A stretch of DNA of 64,000 bases from Gammaproteobacteria bacterium (GTDB lineage Bacteria > Pseudomonadota > Gammaproteobacteria > DSM-19610): the NCBI GenBank assembly GCA_011374975.1, contig DRNU01000071.1, positions 1 through 64,000 of the forward strand, read 5' to 3'. The number at the start of each line of letters is the position of its first letter. Position 1 is the stretch's first letter. The translations under genes and the position numbers were made by a program. The notes beneath the pieces were generated by a model. The model did not search any database. It was not told where the DNA came from and was given only the letters and a program-made list of their open reading frames with translations. Below, piece by piece: positions 42,991-52,322 of the stretch.

Positions 42991-43337
42991 CCGAAACCAC
43001 CACCGACAGCGGCCTGAAATACGAAGACCTCAGCACCGGCGACGGCACCCTGTGCACCGGGCGCGGCCAGACCGCCATTGTGCATTACACCGGCTGGCTG
43101 GAAGACGGCACCAAGTTCGATTCCAGCAAGGACCGTGACGACCCGTTCAGCTTTCCCATCGATTGCGGCTACGTCATCCCGGGCTGGGACGAAGGCGTGG
43201 TCGGCATGCAGGTCGGCGGCGTGCGCAAACTGACCATACCGCCGCAACTGGCCTATGGCGAACGCGGCGCCGGTGGTGTGATCCCGCCCGATGCCACGCT
43301 GACCTTCGAAATCGAACTGCTGGAAATCTCGGAATAG
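42987..43337 (+). CDS. FKBP-type peptidyl-prolyl isomerase
   Basis: A 116-residue single FKBP domain (VHYTGWLEDGTKFDSSKDRDD near residue 31, then VIPGWDEGVVGMQVGG, and YGERGAGGVIPPDATLTFEIELLEI). It catalyses prolyl isomerisation in the cytoplasm; there is no signal peptide. The ATG overlaps the stop of the displaced AgcS tail, so before the island arrived it was translationally coupled to the symporter gene. nadC follows directly. Confidence 0.93.
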   Translation: MTETTTDSGLKYEDLSTGDGTLCTGRGQTAIVHYTGWLEDGTKFDSSKDRDDPFSFPIDCGYVIPGWDEGVVGMQVGGVRKLTIPPQLAYGERGAGGVIPPDATLTFEIELLEISE

Positions 43338-44174
43338 ATGCTGCTCGAAGCGCTGGATGCCCGCATCACCCATGATGTCCGCTATGCGCTGGAAGAAGAC
43401 CTGGGCAGCGGTGATATCACCGCACAGCTGGTGCCAGAGGACAGAATCTGGAAAGCCAGTGTCTATTCACGCAATACCGCCATATTGTGCGGCCGCAACT
43501 GGTTCGACGCTGTATTCCGGCATATCGATGCCGCCGTCGATGTCCGCTGGTACGCCGCCGACGGCGACGGCATCAAGCCACACCAGGTGGTCTGCACCCT
43601 GAAAGGCCCGGCGCGCGCCCTGCTGAGCGGTGAACGCACGGCGCTCAACTTCCTGCAAACCCTGTCCGGCACCGCCACCCTGACGCACAAATATGTCCGG
43701 CAGGTAAAAGGCCTGCACACCCGCCTGCTCGACACCCGCAAGACCATCCCCGGCCTGCGCCACGCTCAGAAATACGCCGTGCACTGCGGCGGCGGCCACA
43801 ACCACCGCATGGGTCTCTATGATGCCTTCCTGATCAAGGAAAACCACATCATGGCGGCCGGCTCCATTGCCGACGCGGTAAAAAATGCCCGCGCCCTGGG
43901 CAGGGATCTGCCCGTCGAGGTCGAGGTGGAAGATGATGCGGAACTACTACAGGCGCTGGACGCCGGCGCCGACCGTATCCTGCTCGACAACTTCACGCCC
44001 GATGAAATCCGCGCGGCCATCGCCACCTGCCAGGGCCGCGCAGAACTGGAAGCCTCCGGCAACATCACGCTCGACAACCTGCGTGACTATGCCAGAACCG
44101 GTGTCGACTACATTTCCATCGGTGCCCTGACCAAGGACGTGCAGGCCGTCGACCTGTCGATGCGCTTCGACTAG
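43338..44174 (+). CDS. nadC: Nicotinate-nucleotide pyrophosphorylase (quinolinate phosphoribosyltransferase)
   Basis: A 278-residue NadC of normal length. Family stretches seen are EEDLGSGDIT, SGERTALNFLQTLSGTAT, TRKTIPGLRHAQKYAVHCGGGHNHRMGLYD and IKENHI; the C-terminus has SGNITLDNLRDYARTGVDYISIGALTK. It converts quinolinate and PRPP to nicotinate mononucleotide in NAD synthesis. The start lies directly after the FKBP stop. Confidence 0.96.
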   Translation: MLLEALDARITHDVRYALEEDLGSGDITAQLVPEDRIWKASVYSRNTAILCGRNWFDAVFRHIDAAVDVRWYAADGDGIKPHQVVCTLKGPARALLSGERTALNFLQTLSGTATLTHKYVRQVKGLHTRLLDTRKTIPGLRHAQKYAVHCGGGHNHRMGLYDAFLIKENHIMAAGSIADAVKNARALGRDLPVEVEVEDDAELLQALDAGADRILLDNFTPDEIRAAIATCQGRAELEASGNITLDNLRDYARTGVDYISIGALTKDVQAVDLSMRFD

Positions 44175-44184
44175 CAGCAGGCCG

Positions 44185-45648
44185 CTAGTGGAACCCGCCA
44201 CGCGGCGTGGCCGCCGGGTCGAAGAAAATCTGGTGTGGCCCGGCAGGCCCGACAGTATTTTTCTTCTGGATCGAACTGGTGTCGACGAAGAACTCCGCAT
44301 CCAGCGCCATCCCGCCATTGGCATGATCGATATTGATCTTGCGCACGCCGTAGCTGACATTCCGGGTCACCCCGGCCGGAAACTCGGTATCGTCCCAGCC
44401 GCTTAACAGGCTGTTACCGAAATACAGCCGCCGGTTATCCAGGCTCAGCCGCATCATCTGCGCATAGGGCGTATCGACCTGGGCCACCAGGAACGGCTGG
44501 AAAGGATCGCTGATATTCCATTGCTGGATATTGCCTGCCTCCGGGCCGCCACCGCCCACCCAGTTGGCGATATAGAGGTACCTGTCGTCACTGGACAGCA
44601 GGATATCCGTGGGCACCGCAAATGCCGGCAGGCTGATGGCGACCTCGAAAGTGTAGTAACCATCCCCGTCCAGGTCATGCCACATCCAGATCTCGCTGCT
44701 CCCGGGTGCATTCGTATAGCCGATGGGGACACCGTGCTCATTCAACCAGCGGACTTCCAGTGCCCCGCTGTTGGGACTTATTTTGACGCGTTGGATGACT
44801 TTTTCTTTGCGGAGATCCCATACCGCGATTTCATCGCCGAGGCCCGGCACATTGATGGGCCCTTCGATATCCTTCGGCCAGCCGAACGTTGTTGTGATCA
44901 TGCGGTTCAGTTCCGGCTTGAAACCGGCATCGTACATATAGGAGGGACCGACACGCCGGTGGTTACGCTCCGCCGGGGGACCGAAATCCCTGAGGTACTC
45001 CCCTGTTTCGCCACAGACCTCGATCACGCCGCCGGGCGCCGTGGTGGGGGTGTCCGCCCCCAGCATGGTGATCAGGTTATTACCGTTGGGCAAACCGATC
45101 ACGGTGTGCGGGTCACGGTAGCCGCTGTCTTCCACAAGATCATCATAGATGCTTTCTATATAGGGTTTTTTCGGATCAGAAAGGTTGACGATATGCATGC
45201 GGTGCGAGAACAGGCCGGGGATGATGAGTTTGCTGCGGTTCGCGTTATAGCCGAAATGGTGCAGCTCATCGCCGATGTTCGGCATGTCGAGGCGGTGAAT
45301 GATAGTGCCGTATTCCGCGGGGTTGTCCGGGTCAGCGCCGATCACCAGCAGCATGTCCGGGTTCGCTTCATCTCCCTGGTTGATGGTCCCGACATAGAGC
45401 AGTTTTTCCTGTACCGGCACAACCGGAATATCCTGCACACTGTCCCAGTCCAGCCGGGTCGCCCTGCATTCCGGCTGCTCCCCGTGATCACCGTCCAGGC
45501 TGTCGGAATCCCCGTCTCCCTGCACTTCCGTTTCCCGGTCGTCTTCGCTGTCGGCACTGGAAACACCCGGCAGCAGTGCCAGGCCGAGTGCCAGTATCCA
45601 GGCTCCCACCGGCACCCGCATAAAAAATATCTGTTTTGTAATCAACAT
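44185..45648 (-). CDS. SBP56 family protein (methanethiol-oxidase-like), exported
   Basis: A 487-residue protein with a signal peptide (VGAWILALGLALLPGVSSA) and an acidic low-complexity segment after it, then a beta-propeller of the selenium-binding protein 1 type. Family-typical stretches are ELHHFGYN, RDPHTVIGLPNGN, NDEI-like DEIAVWDL and the C-terminal GPAGPHQIFF. Bacterial homologues oxidise methanethiol with copper in the periplasm. The start is the ATG with AGGAGGGG upstream; a longer frame reaches 22 codons further but breaks the signal peptide. The usual neighbours (SCO1-like, MauG-like) are absent, so assignment is at family level. Confidence 0.82.
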   Translation of the reverse strand: MLITKQIFFMRVPVGAWILALGLALLPGVSSADSEDDRETEVQGDGDSDSLDGDHGEQPECRATRLDWDSVQDIPVVPVQEKLLYVGTINQGDEANPDMLLVIGADPDNPAEYGTIIHRLDMPNIGDELHHFGYNANRSKLIIPGLFSHRMHIVNLSDPKKPYIESIYDDLVEDSGYRDPHTVIGLPNGNNLITMLGADTPTTAPGGVIEVCGETGEYLRDFGPPAERNHRRVGPSYMYDAGFKPELNRMITTTFGWPKDIEGPINVPGLGDEIAVWDLRKEKVIQRVKISPNSGALEVRWLNEHGVPIGYTNAPGSSEIWMWHDLDGDGYYTFEVAISLPAFAVPTDILLSSDDRYLYIANWVGGGGPEAGNIQQWNISDPFQPFLVAQVDTPYAQMMRLSLDNRRLYFGNSLLSGWDDTEFPAGVTRNVSYGVRKINIDHANGGMALDAEFFVDTSSIQKKNTVGPAGPHQIFFDPAATPRGGFH

Positions 45649-45872
45649 GACTTCGCCCCTCCTGGGTATGGTTGTTATTCCCTCATGCATAACATCCTGT
45701 GAGGTTTCGGCCACCAGCCTAGGGGCAAGTTGTCACGCAAAGGTCACGGAAAAGTCACGATTCAATCAAGGCGGGCAGATTCCCGCCCGGGCACCGGCTT
45801 TGTTTAGTTGTTATTAATATGTTAATATTGTGAGTTCCCTGCCACACACCGAGCCTGCCACAGAGGGCACCC

Positions 45873-47405
45873 ATGCTGTTTAACTTCGAATGCACCGAAC
45901 GGGGCTGTCCCAAAAACGACATTCTCTCCGGCCTGACCGTCGCCCTGGCGCTGGTTCCCGAGGCCGTTGCCTTTGCATTTGTCGCCGGTGTCGAGCCGCT
46001 GGTGGGGCTTTACGCCGCCTTCATGGTGGGCCTGATTACCGCGGTCATCGGTGGCCGCCCGGGCATGATCTCCGGCGCCACCGGGGCGCTGGCAGTGGTC
46101 ATGGTCGGCCTGGTAGCCGAGCATGGCGTCGAATACCTGTTTGCCGCGGTGGTGCTGATGGGGGCCATCCAGATAACCGTGGGCCTGCTGCGGCTCGGGA
46201 AATTCATCCGCATCGTTCCGCACCCGGTGATGCTGGGCTTCGTCAACGGCCTCGCCATCGTTATCTTCCTGGCCCAGCTGAATAACTTCAAAATTGAAGA
46301 TGCGACCGGCAACCTGCAGTGGATGCAGGGCCAGGCCCTGTGGCTCACGCTGGGCCTTGTGGCGCTGACCATGGCCATCATCCAGTACCTGCCGAAACTG
46401 ACCAAAGCCGTACCCTCTTCGCTGGCGGCCATTGTGGCGGTATCACTGCTGGTGATTTTCGTGGGGCTGGAAAGCCGAACTGTCGGCGACATGGCATCCA
46501 TCGCCGGCGGCCTGCCGGACTTCCACATCCCGCTGGTGCCGTTCAACCTGGAAACGCTGAAAATCATTCTGCCGTACTCGATTATTCTCGCCGCCATCGG
46601 CCTGATCGAATCCCTGCTGACACTGAGCCTGATCGATGAAATCACCGAGACCCGTGGCCAGGGCAACCGCGAGTGTATCGGCCAGGGCGTCGCCAACAGT
46701 GTCACCGGCCTGTTCGGCGGCATGGGCGGCTGCGCCATGATCGGCCAGAGCATGATCAACATCAATTCCGGCGGCCGCGGCCGCCTGTCCGGCATCAGTG
46801 CCGCCCTGTTCCTGCTGGTGTTTATCCTGGCGGCCTCCGACCTGATTGAAATGATCCCGCTGGCGGTGCTCACCGGGGTTATGTTCATGGTAGTGATCGG
46901 CACCTTCGAATGGTCCAGCCTGCGCATTATGGGCAAGATCCCCGCCAGCGATGCCTTCGTGCTGGTGCTGGTATCCGCCGTGACCGTGGCAACCGACCTG
47001 GCTATCGCCGTGGTGGTCGGTGTTATCGTGTCTGCGCTGGTCTTCGCCTGGGAACATGCCAAGCAGATCCGGGTTGAATCCTATGTCGATGAACAGGGAT
47101 CCAAAGTTTATGAACTGCACGGCCCGCTGTTTTTCGCCTCGGTGAGCAACTTCCAGGATCTTTTCAACTGCAAGGAAGACCCGGATGGCGTTATCATCGA
47201 GTTCCAGCATTCACGCGTCATGGACCATTCCGCCATCGAAGCCATCGACACGCTGGCAGAGCGCTACCTGAATGCCGGCAAAAAGCTCCACCTGCGCCAC
47301 GTGAGCCCGGAATGCCGCCAGTTGCTGCACAAGGCCGGCAACCTGGTAGAGGTGAACGTGATGGAGGATCCGCGCTACCATGTAGCCGTCGACGAGCTGG
47401 CCTGA
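45873..47405 (+). CDS. SulP family inorganic anion transporter
   Basis: A 510-residue transporter with about 10-11 helices and a cytoplasmic STAS domain. The core has [20 protein letters not shown] near residue 20 and the [48 protein letters not shown] region at about 260-300. The STAS part includes [22 protein letters not shown]. It likely imports sulfate or another oxyanion, or bicarbonate; the specificity cannot be read. No partner genes are adjacent. Confidence 0.9.
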   Translation: MLFNFECTERGCPKNDILSGLTVALALVPEAVAFAFVAGVEPLVGLYAAFMVGLITAVIGGRPGMISGATGALAVVMVGLVAEHGVEYLFAAVVLMGAIQITVGLLRLGKFIRIVPHPVMLGFVNGLAIVIFLAQLNNFKIEDATGNLQWMQGQALWLTLGLVALTMAIIQYLPKLTKAVPSSLAAIVAVSLLVIFVGLESRTVGDMASIAGGLPDFHIPLVPFNLETLKIILPYSIILAAIGLIESLLTLSLIDEITETRGQGNRECIGQGVANSVTGLFGGMGGCAMIGQSMININSGGRGRLSGISAALFLLVFILAASDLIEMIPLAVLTGVMFMVVIGTFEWSSLRIMGKIPASDAFVLVLVSAVTVATDLAIAVVVGVIVSALVFAWEHAKQIRVESYVDEQGSKVYELHGPLFFASVSNFQDLFNCKEDPDGVIIEFQHSRVMDHSAIEAIDTLAERYLNAGKKLHLRHVSPECRQLLHKAGNLVEVNVMEDPRYHVAVDELA

Positions 47406-47542
47406 GGCCGGCATCGCACAAGCAAATACTTCTCTCCCCATATACCCAGACAGGTTAAGGGTCCGGTACAACGGACAGATACCTCAGGTGGCATCAAGGA
47501 GAGTTCCGGGGCGGATCGATAACATCACCCCCTCTCCAGTCC

Positions 47543-47603
47543 GCGCCCCACCAGGGCGGGACACACTACACCCGGTTCAAACCGGGTAACGGGTATATAT
47601 ACA
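47543..47603 (+). promoter_or_regulatory. Structured leader upstream of deaD
   Basis: Two hairpins, CGCCC / GGGCG (47544-47558) and CCCGGT / ACCGGG (47571-47586), sit in the roughly 200-bp gap before deaD. Long structured leaders that tune expression in the cold are known for DEAD-box helicase genes. No riboswitch family is recognised; the second hairpin has no following U tract. Confidence 0.35.
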
Positions 47604-49451
47604 ATGTCGGATTCAGATACCGTCGCCAGTTTCGCTGCAATGAACCTGGCCGCACCGCTGTTAAAAGCCATCGAAGACGTGGGCTACGAACAGCCTTCCC
47701 CCATCCAGGCAAAGAGCATCCCGGTGCTGCTGGAAGGCCGCGACCTGCTCGGCCAGGCACAGACCGGCACCGGCAAGACCGCCGCTTTTGCACTGCCGCT
47801 GCTGTCGCGCCTGGACCTGAGCCGCCGCGAACCCCAGCTGCTGGTGCTGGCGCCGACACGCGAACTGGCCATCCAGGTGGCGGAAGCCTTCCAGACCTAT
47901 GCGCGACACCTGAAAAACTTCCATGTACTGCCCATTTATGGCGGCCAGTCCTACGAGATCCAGCTGCGCCAGCTGAGACGCGGTGTACACGTCGTGGTCG
48001 GCACCCCGGGGCGCGTCATGGACCACATGCGTAGCGGCAAACTGAAGCTGGACAAGCTGCAGGCGCTGGTCCTCGACGAAGCCGACGAAATGCTGCGCAT
48101 GGGCTTTATCGACGATGTCGAGTGGGTGCTGGAACAGACACCGGACACCCGCCAGATCGCCCTGTTCTCGGCGACCATGCCGTCGGTGATCCGTAAAGTT
48201 GCCCAGAAACACCTGAACAACCCGGCGCTCATCAAAATCGACCAGAAAACCGCCACGGCCGAAACCATCCGGCAGCGCTACTGGCAGGTCAGCGGCCTGC
48301 ACAAACTGGACGCGCTGACACGCATACTGGAAGCGGAAGACTTCGACGCCATGCTGGTGTTCGTGCGCACCAAGACCGCGACGGTGGAACTTGCTGAAAA
48401 ACTGGAAGCACGCGGCCATGCCTGCGAAGCACTGAATGGTGATATCCAGCAAAAAATGCGCGAAAGGATCGTCGAGCGCTTAAAGAACGGGAAAATCGAT
48501 ATTCTCGTTGCCACCGACGTGGTGGCGCGCGGACTGGATGTCAAACGCATCAGCCATGTCATCAATTACGATATCCCGACCGATGTCGAGGCCTACATTC
48601 ACCGCATTGGCCGTACCGGTCGTGCCGGCAAAACCGGTGACGCCATCCTGTTCGTCTCGCCGCGCGAGCGACGCCTGCTGCGCTCTATCGAAAAAACCAT
48701 CCGCCAGCCCATCGAACCGATGCAGATGCCGACAGCAAAAGACATCAACGTACAGCGCGTACAGCGTTTCAAACAACGTATCCGTGACAGCCTGGCGGAC
48801 CAGAAGAACGAGCTCTACTACCAGTTACTGACCGAAGTACAGCAGGAAGAAAGCGCCGAACCCCTGGAAATTGCAGCCGCGCTGGCCGGCCTCCTGCAAG
48901 GGGATGAACCCCTGCTGCTTTCCGAGCAGGCACACCGCCCCCCGCGCGAAGAGCGTGGCAGCCGGAAAGAATACGGGGACGAGAAACGGGCGCCCAGGCG
49001 CAACAAGCCGGCGGGCTCGGACAAGGCGCTGCCCCTAAAAGGACACCCGGAAGTCGAGATGCTGCGCTTCAGGATCGAAGTCGGCTACCAGCACGATGTC
49101 AAACCCGGCAACATCGTCGGCGCGGTTGCCAACGAGGCCGACCTGGACAGCGAGTACATCGGCCATATCGAAATCTATGAAGACTACTCGACCATCGACC
49201 TGCCGGCCGGCATGCCGAAAGAAACTTTCATGGCCCTGAAAAAAGCCCGCGTCTGCCAGCAGCGTATGGATATCAGCGTGGCCGGGGAACACAAGACCGG
49301 GGGGAAGCGCAAACCGCTTTCTTTCAAATCGAAAAAGAAAGGTAAATCCAAAGCGGGTGCAAAGACCAGGGGCAAACCGGGTGAGCGCGCCAGCGCAAAC
49401 GCAAAGCCCCGGAAAAAGGTCGCAAAAAAGAAACGCGCCAACAAGCAATAA
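47604..49451 (+). CDS. deaD: DEAD-box RNA helicase DeaD/CsdA
   Basis: A 615-residue helicase. Motifs in order are Q motif (PSPIQAKSIPVLLEG), I AQTGTGKT, II VLDEADEM, III SATMP, V DVVARGLDVKR and VI HRIGRTGRAGKTG. The C-terminal part has a DbpA-like RNA-binding domain (FRIEVGYQHDVKPGNIVGAV) and a long Lys/Ala-rich basic tail. It unwinds RNA in ribosome assembly and mRNA decay, most needed in the cold. The start at ATG 47604 is the first Met of MSDSDTVASF; a MITE-like repeat and tRNA-Thr follow. Confidence 0.95.
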   Translation: MSDSDTVASFAAMNLAAPLLKAIEDVGYEQPSPIQAKSIPVLLEGRDLLGQAQTGTGKTAAFALPLLSRLDLSRREPQLLVLAPTRELAIQVAEAFQTYARHLKNFHVLPIYGGQSYEIQLRQLRRGVHVVVGTPGRVMDHMRSGKLKLDKLQALVLDEADEMLRMGFIDDVEWVLEQTPDTRQIALFSATMPSVIRKVAQKHLNNPALIKIDQKTATAETIRQRYWQVSGLHKLDALTRILEAEDFDAMLVFVRTKTATVELAEKLEARGHACEALNGDIQQKMRERIVERLKNGKIDILVATDVVARGLDVKRISHVINYDIPTDVEAYIHRIGRTGRAGKTGDAILFVSPRERRLLRSIEKTIRQPIEPMQMPTAKDINVQRVQRFKQRIRDSLADQKNELYYQLLTEVQQEESAEPLEIAAALAGLLQGDEPLLLSEQAHRPPREERGSRKEYGDEKRAPRRNKPAGSDKALPLKGHPEVEMLRFRIEVGYQHDVKPGNIVGAVANEADLDSEYIGHIEIYEDYSTIDLPAGMPKETFMALKKARVCQQRMDISVAGEHKTGGKRKPLSFKSKKKGKSKAGAKTRGKPGERASANAKPRKKVAKKKRANKQ

Positions 49452-49457
49452 CTTGGG

Positions 49458-49638
49458 AACCTCTGATTAATTCGTCATTGCGAGGAGCGAAGCGACGCGG
49501 CAATCTCTAACAGATTGATTCCATTGCATGAGATTGCCGCGCTTCGCGACCGTAGCGAAGCGTAGGAAGTACTTGTGAACCGCCGCAGGCGGTTGTGGAG
49601 TACTCGCAATGACAGGAATTCTGAATTAATCAGAGGTT
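49458..49638. mobile_element. MITE-like element with 16-bp terminal inverted repeats
   Basis: The two ends, AACCTCTGATTAATTC (49458-49473) and its exact complement (49623-49638), enclose 149 bp with no gene. The interior holds the widespread REP word CGTCATTGCGAGGAGCGAAG and a second inverted TCGCAATGACAGG near the right end. The form is that of a non-autonomous miniature inverted-repeat element needing a transposase in trans. A target-site duplication was not evident. Confidence 0.75.
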
Positions 49639-49643
49639 TTAAG

Positions 49644-49719
49644 TGGTGCCGGAGAGAGGAATTGAACCCCCGACCTTCTCATTACGAGTGAGCTGCTCTA
49701 CCGACTGAGCTACTCCGGC
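49644..49719 (-). tRNA. tRNA-Thr (CGU anticodon)
   Basis: A 76-nt cloverleaf on the minus strand: acceptor GCCGGAG / CTCCGGC, D arm GCTC / GAGC, anticodon loop CTCGTAA (anticodon CGT in DNA), variable AGGTC, T loop TTCAATT, and encoded ACCA. It decodes ACG threonine codons. The G27-A43 mismatch at the top of the anticodon stem also occurs in the E. coli tRNA-Thr(CGU) as I recall it. Confidence 0.95.
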
Positions 49720-49772
49720 AAAAATGAAGGCGCATAGTACCGGGAATGCGCGGCATTTTCACCCCGCAAATG

Positions 49773-51047
49773 TCAGGAACCTGAGGAAAAAATGCCCTTC
49801 AGCAGATAGAAGAATGCGATGGACAGCAGGCCGCCGGCCGGCAGGGTCACAATCCAGGACATGAAGATGTTGCGGATGACGGCCAGGTTCAACGCCTCCA
49901 TGCCACGCGCCAGACCCACACCGAGCACGGCGCCGACCAGGGTGTGCGTGGTGGAGATCGGCAGTCCGGTACCGGAGGCCAGCACCACGGTGGCCGCCGC
50001 CGCCAGGGTGGCGGCAAAACCGCGGCTGGGGGTCAGCTCGGTGATGCTGTTGCCGACTGTTGCGATCACGCGCTTGCCGTACATCACCAGCCCGAGCACG
50101 ATACCGACGCCACCCAGCATCAGTACCCACACCGGCAAGGCTGATTTGGCGGCCACGGCGCCGCCGTTATGGACAATGCTGACCACGGCCGCAACCGGGC
50201 CGATGGCATTGGCGACATCGTTGGAACCGTGCGCAAATGCCATGGCACAGGCCGTCACAATCATCAGTACGCCGAACACGCGTTCCACATTGGTGTAGTG
50301 GAAATCCTTGTCCGCCGACGGGTCGAGCTTGATCTTATTCACAAAGTGCTTGCCCAGCAGCATCATGAACAGGCCGATCAGGAAAGCGTAGCTGTAGTTT
50401 TCCAGCGCGGAGTTTTCCAGCCCGACGTGTTTCAACCCCTTGAAAAAAGTCACCAGGGCAATGATAAAGCCGACCAGGAAAATGTAGTAGGGGACGTATT
50501 TCTTGGCCCTTTCAAACGGTTCTTCGGTATTCAGTATCAGCCGCTGCACGCTGCGGAACAGCACGTACGAGAGAAAACCCGCCAGCAAGGGAGAGACAAC
50601 CCAGCTGGCGACGATGAACCCCACCTTGCCCCATTTGACCGCATCCATGCCGATGCCAACCATGCCGAAGCCAACAATGGCGCCAACTATGGAGTGCGTG
50701 GTCGAGACCGGCCAGCCGTTCCTGGAAGCGATAAGCAGCCAGATACCTGCCGCCAGCAACGCGGCCAGCATGCCATAGACCAGCAGCTCGGGCGAGCCCG
50801 ACAGCATATTCGCATCGATGATGCCCTTGCGAACGGTTTTGGTCACCTGGCCACCGGCCAGGAAGGCGCCGGCGAACTCGAATACCGCGGCGATAACCAC
50901 CGCCTGTTTGATGGTCAGCGCGCGGGAGCCGACGGATGTGGCCATGGCGTTGGCGACATCGTTGGCACCAATACCCCAGGCCATGAACAGGCCGAAGACG
51001 GCGGCCAGAACAAGGAAGACCGTGCCGTAGGTAACGATAATTTCCAT
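49773..51047 (-). CDS. pit: Pit-family inorganic phosphate transporter
   Basis: A 424-residue membrane protein with the two Pit/PiT signature repeats: GANDVANAMATSVGSRALTI near the N-terminus and HGSNDVANAIGPVAAVV near residue 275. It imports metal-phosphate with protons at low affinity (or acts as a sodium-phosphate transporter). A DUF47 PhoU-like partner gene lies 10 bp upstream and reads in the same direction, the usual arrangement. This is a second phosphate route besides Pst. Confidence 0.93.
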   Translation of the reverse strand: MEIIVTYGTVFLVLAAVFGLFMAWGIGANDVANAMATSVGSRALTIKQAVVIAAVFEFAGAFLAGGQVTKTVRKGIIDANMLSGSPELLVYGMLAALLAAGIWLLIASRNGWPVSTTHSIVGAIVGFGMVGIGMDAVKWGKVGFIVASWVVSPLLAGFLSYVLFRSVQRLILNTEEPFERAKKYVPYYIFLVGFIIALVTFFKGLKHVGLENSALENYSYAFLIGLFMMLLGKHFVNKIKLDPSADKDFHYTNVERVFGVLMIVTACAMAFAHGSNDVANAIGPVAAVVSIVHNGGAVAAKSALPVWVLMLGGVGIVLGLVMYGKRVIATVGNSITELTPSRGFAATLAAAATVVLASGTGLPISTTHTLVGAVLGVGLARGMEALNLAVIRNIFMSWIVTLPAGGLLSIAFFYLLKGIFSSGS

Positions 51048-51057
51048 GCGCCCTGCC

Positions 51058-51738
51058 CTAGCGAGCCAGCATCAGTTGCAGACGGCTCCCGACGCGCTGG
51101 GCGCGGTCCGCAAGATCGCCAGTCCACTCGATGATTTCATACAGGAATATGACATCGACCGGCGGCAGATCCTTTTCGACAGCGAACAGCTGGTGGCGGA
51201 TTTCCGCCTGCAGGGCATCGGTATCGCTTTCAATGGCATCGAGTGTCTCGATCATTTCCTCGACCAGCTTGATTTCCTGGCCACTGAAACCGGTGCCGAC
51301 CAGTTCATCGAGTTCATTGATGGCGCGACTGGCCTGTTCACAGGCATCCACGCAGCGGCGCACATATTGCGGGTACTTTTCCTGCATCACCGCGGGCAGC
51401 ACCATGTGGCGCCCCAGGATCACGCCCGCGATATCCTTGGCGCGGTTGGCGATCTTGTCCTGCATGCCCAGTACCTCGAGCAGGTCCTGGCGCGACACCG
51501 GCATGAACAGGCCCTTGGGCAGTTGCAGGCGCAGCTGCTTTTTCAGGACATCGGCTTCTTTCTCAAGGTTGGATATGGTGTTCTGGCAGGCTTCGACGGC
51601 ATCCCAGTCCTCCCGGATGACCGCCTCAAAGAGGGGAATGAGTTCGGATACACAGGCAAGGACTTTTGCCATATGCTGTTGCATGGGTTTTACCGGTGAA
51701 CTGCCAAAAATCCCGGTCATATAACCGCCAACGGCCAT
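51058..51738 (-). CDS. DUF47 (TIGR00153) PhoU-like partner of Pit
   Basis: A 226-residue helical protein of the TIGR00153/DUF47 family. It has the opening FGSSPVKPMQQHMAKV and the repeat-like helical pattern LEKEADVLKKQLRLQL, then ELVGTGFSGQEIKLVEEMIET. Members accompany Pit transporters and probably regulate them, like PhoU for Pst. It lies upstream of pit on the same strand with a 10-bp gap. Confidence 0.92.
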   Translation of the reverse strand: MAVGGYMTGIFGSSPVKPMQQHMAKVLACVSELIPLFEAVIREDWDAVEACQNTISNLEKEADVLKKQLRLQLPKGLFMPVSRQDLLEVLGMQDKIANRAKDIAGVILGRHMVLPAVMQEKYPQYVRRCVDACEQASRAINELDELVGTGFSGQEIKLVEEMIETLDAIESDTDALQAEIRHQLFAVEKDLPPVDVIFLYEIIEWTGDLADRAQRVGSRLQLMLAR

Positions 51739-51836
51739 AAATGTCTCCTCCCCGCACCCTGACTGAAGCCACGCGAAATCCGCACCCTGATTGGGCGCGA
51801 AGTCTACTGTGATTGAGGAGAAATACCAGTGATTTT

Positions 51837-52280
51837 TCAGCAGGCCGCAGCGGTTTTACTGCGTATCCGGACAATGACTTCCACGCTCTCCACCACACTG
51901 CCTTCGGGGGCCTCGGGCAGCGGGTTGACCGGCATCTGGCTGGGTTCGATATCCAGCAGTTCGCCACTGTCGATATTGTAGAAATGGTGGTGCAGGCTGT
52001 TATTGGTGTCGTAAAACACGCGGCTGGGATCAACATTGACTTCGCGCACAATGCCTTTCTGCGCAAACAGGCCGAGGGTGTTGTAGACCGTGGCCTTGGA
52101 AACCCGGCTACCGCTTGCGTTGACCAGATCCAGTACCTGTTCGGCGCTCAGGTGCTGGTCCCGCGTCAACAGTACCTGGGCAATTTGCAGGCGTTGCTGG
52201 GTGGGCAGGATATCGTAGTCGCGCAGCCTTCGGGCGGCTTCGTCTTCGCCAAGCATGGGCAGAGGAACCGTTTCGCTCAT
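51837..52280 (-). CDS. Fur-family transcriptional regulator
   Basis: A 147-residue regulator from the Met of MSETVPLPM (an in-frame Met 14 codons upstream is possible). The winged helix is LRDYDILPTQQRLQIAQVLL, with recognition helix SKATVYNTLGLFAQKGIV. The dimerisation and metal part has the sensor stretch SLHHHFYNIDSGELLDI. No strong CXXC zinc pair is seen, so it may be closer to Irr- or PerR-like members than Fur itself. It lies in a leftward cluster behind thiO. Confidence 0.85.
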   Translation of the reverse strand: MSETVPLPMLGEDEAARRLRDYDILPTQQRLQIAQVLLTRDQHLSAEQVLDLVNASGSRVSKATVYNTLGLFAQKGIVREVNVDPSRVFYDTNNSLHHHFYNIDSGELLDIEPSQMPVNPLPEAPEGSVVESVEVIVRIRSKTAAAC

Positions 52281-52322
52281 TGACAGAGTATACGACGCCA
52301 TTTTAGACAAAGTCCAGATCAC

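Noticed and set aside
49644..49719. tRNA-Thr as the attachment site of the island
   Set aside because: The island's repeats lie at the agcS 3' end, 6.7 kb away; no copy of the tRNA 3' end is seen at its borders.
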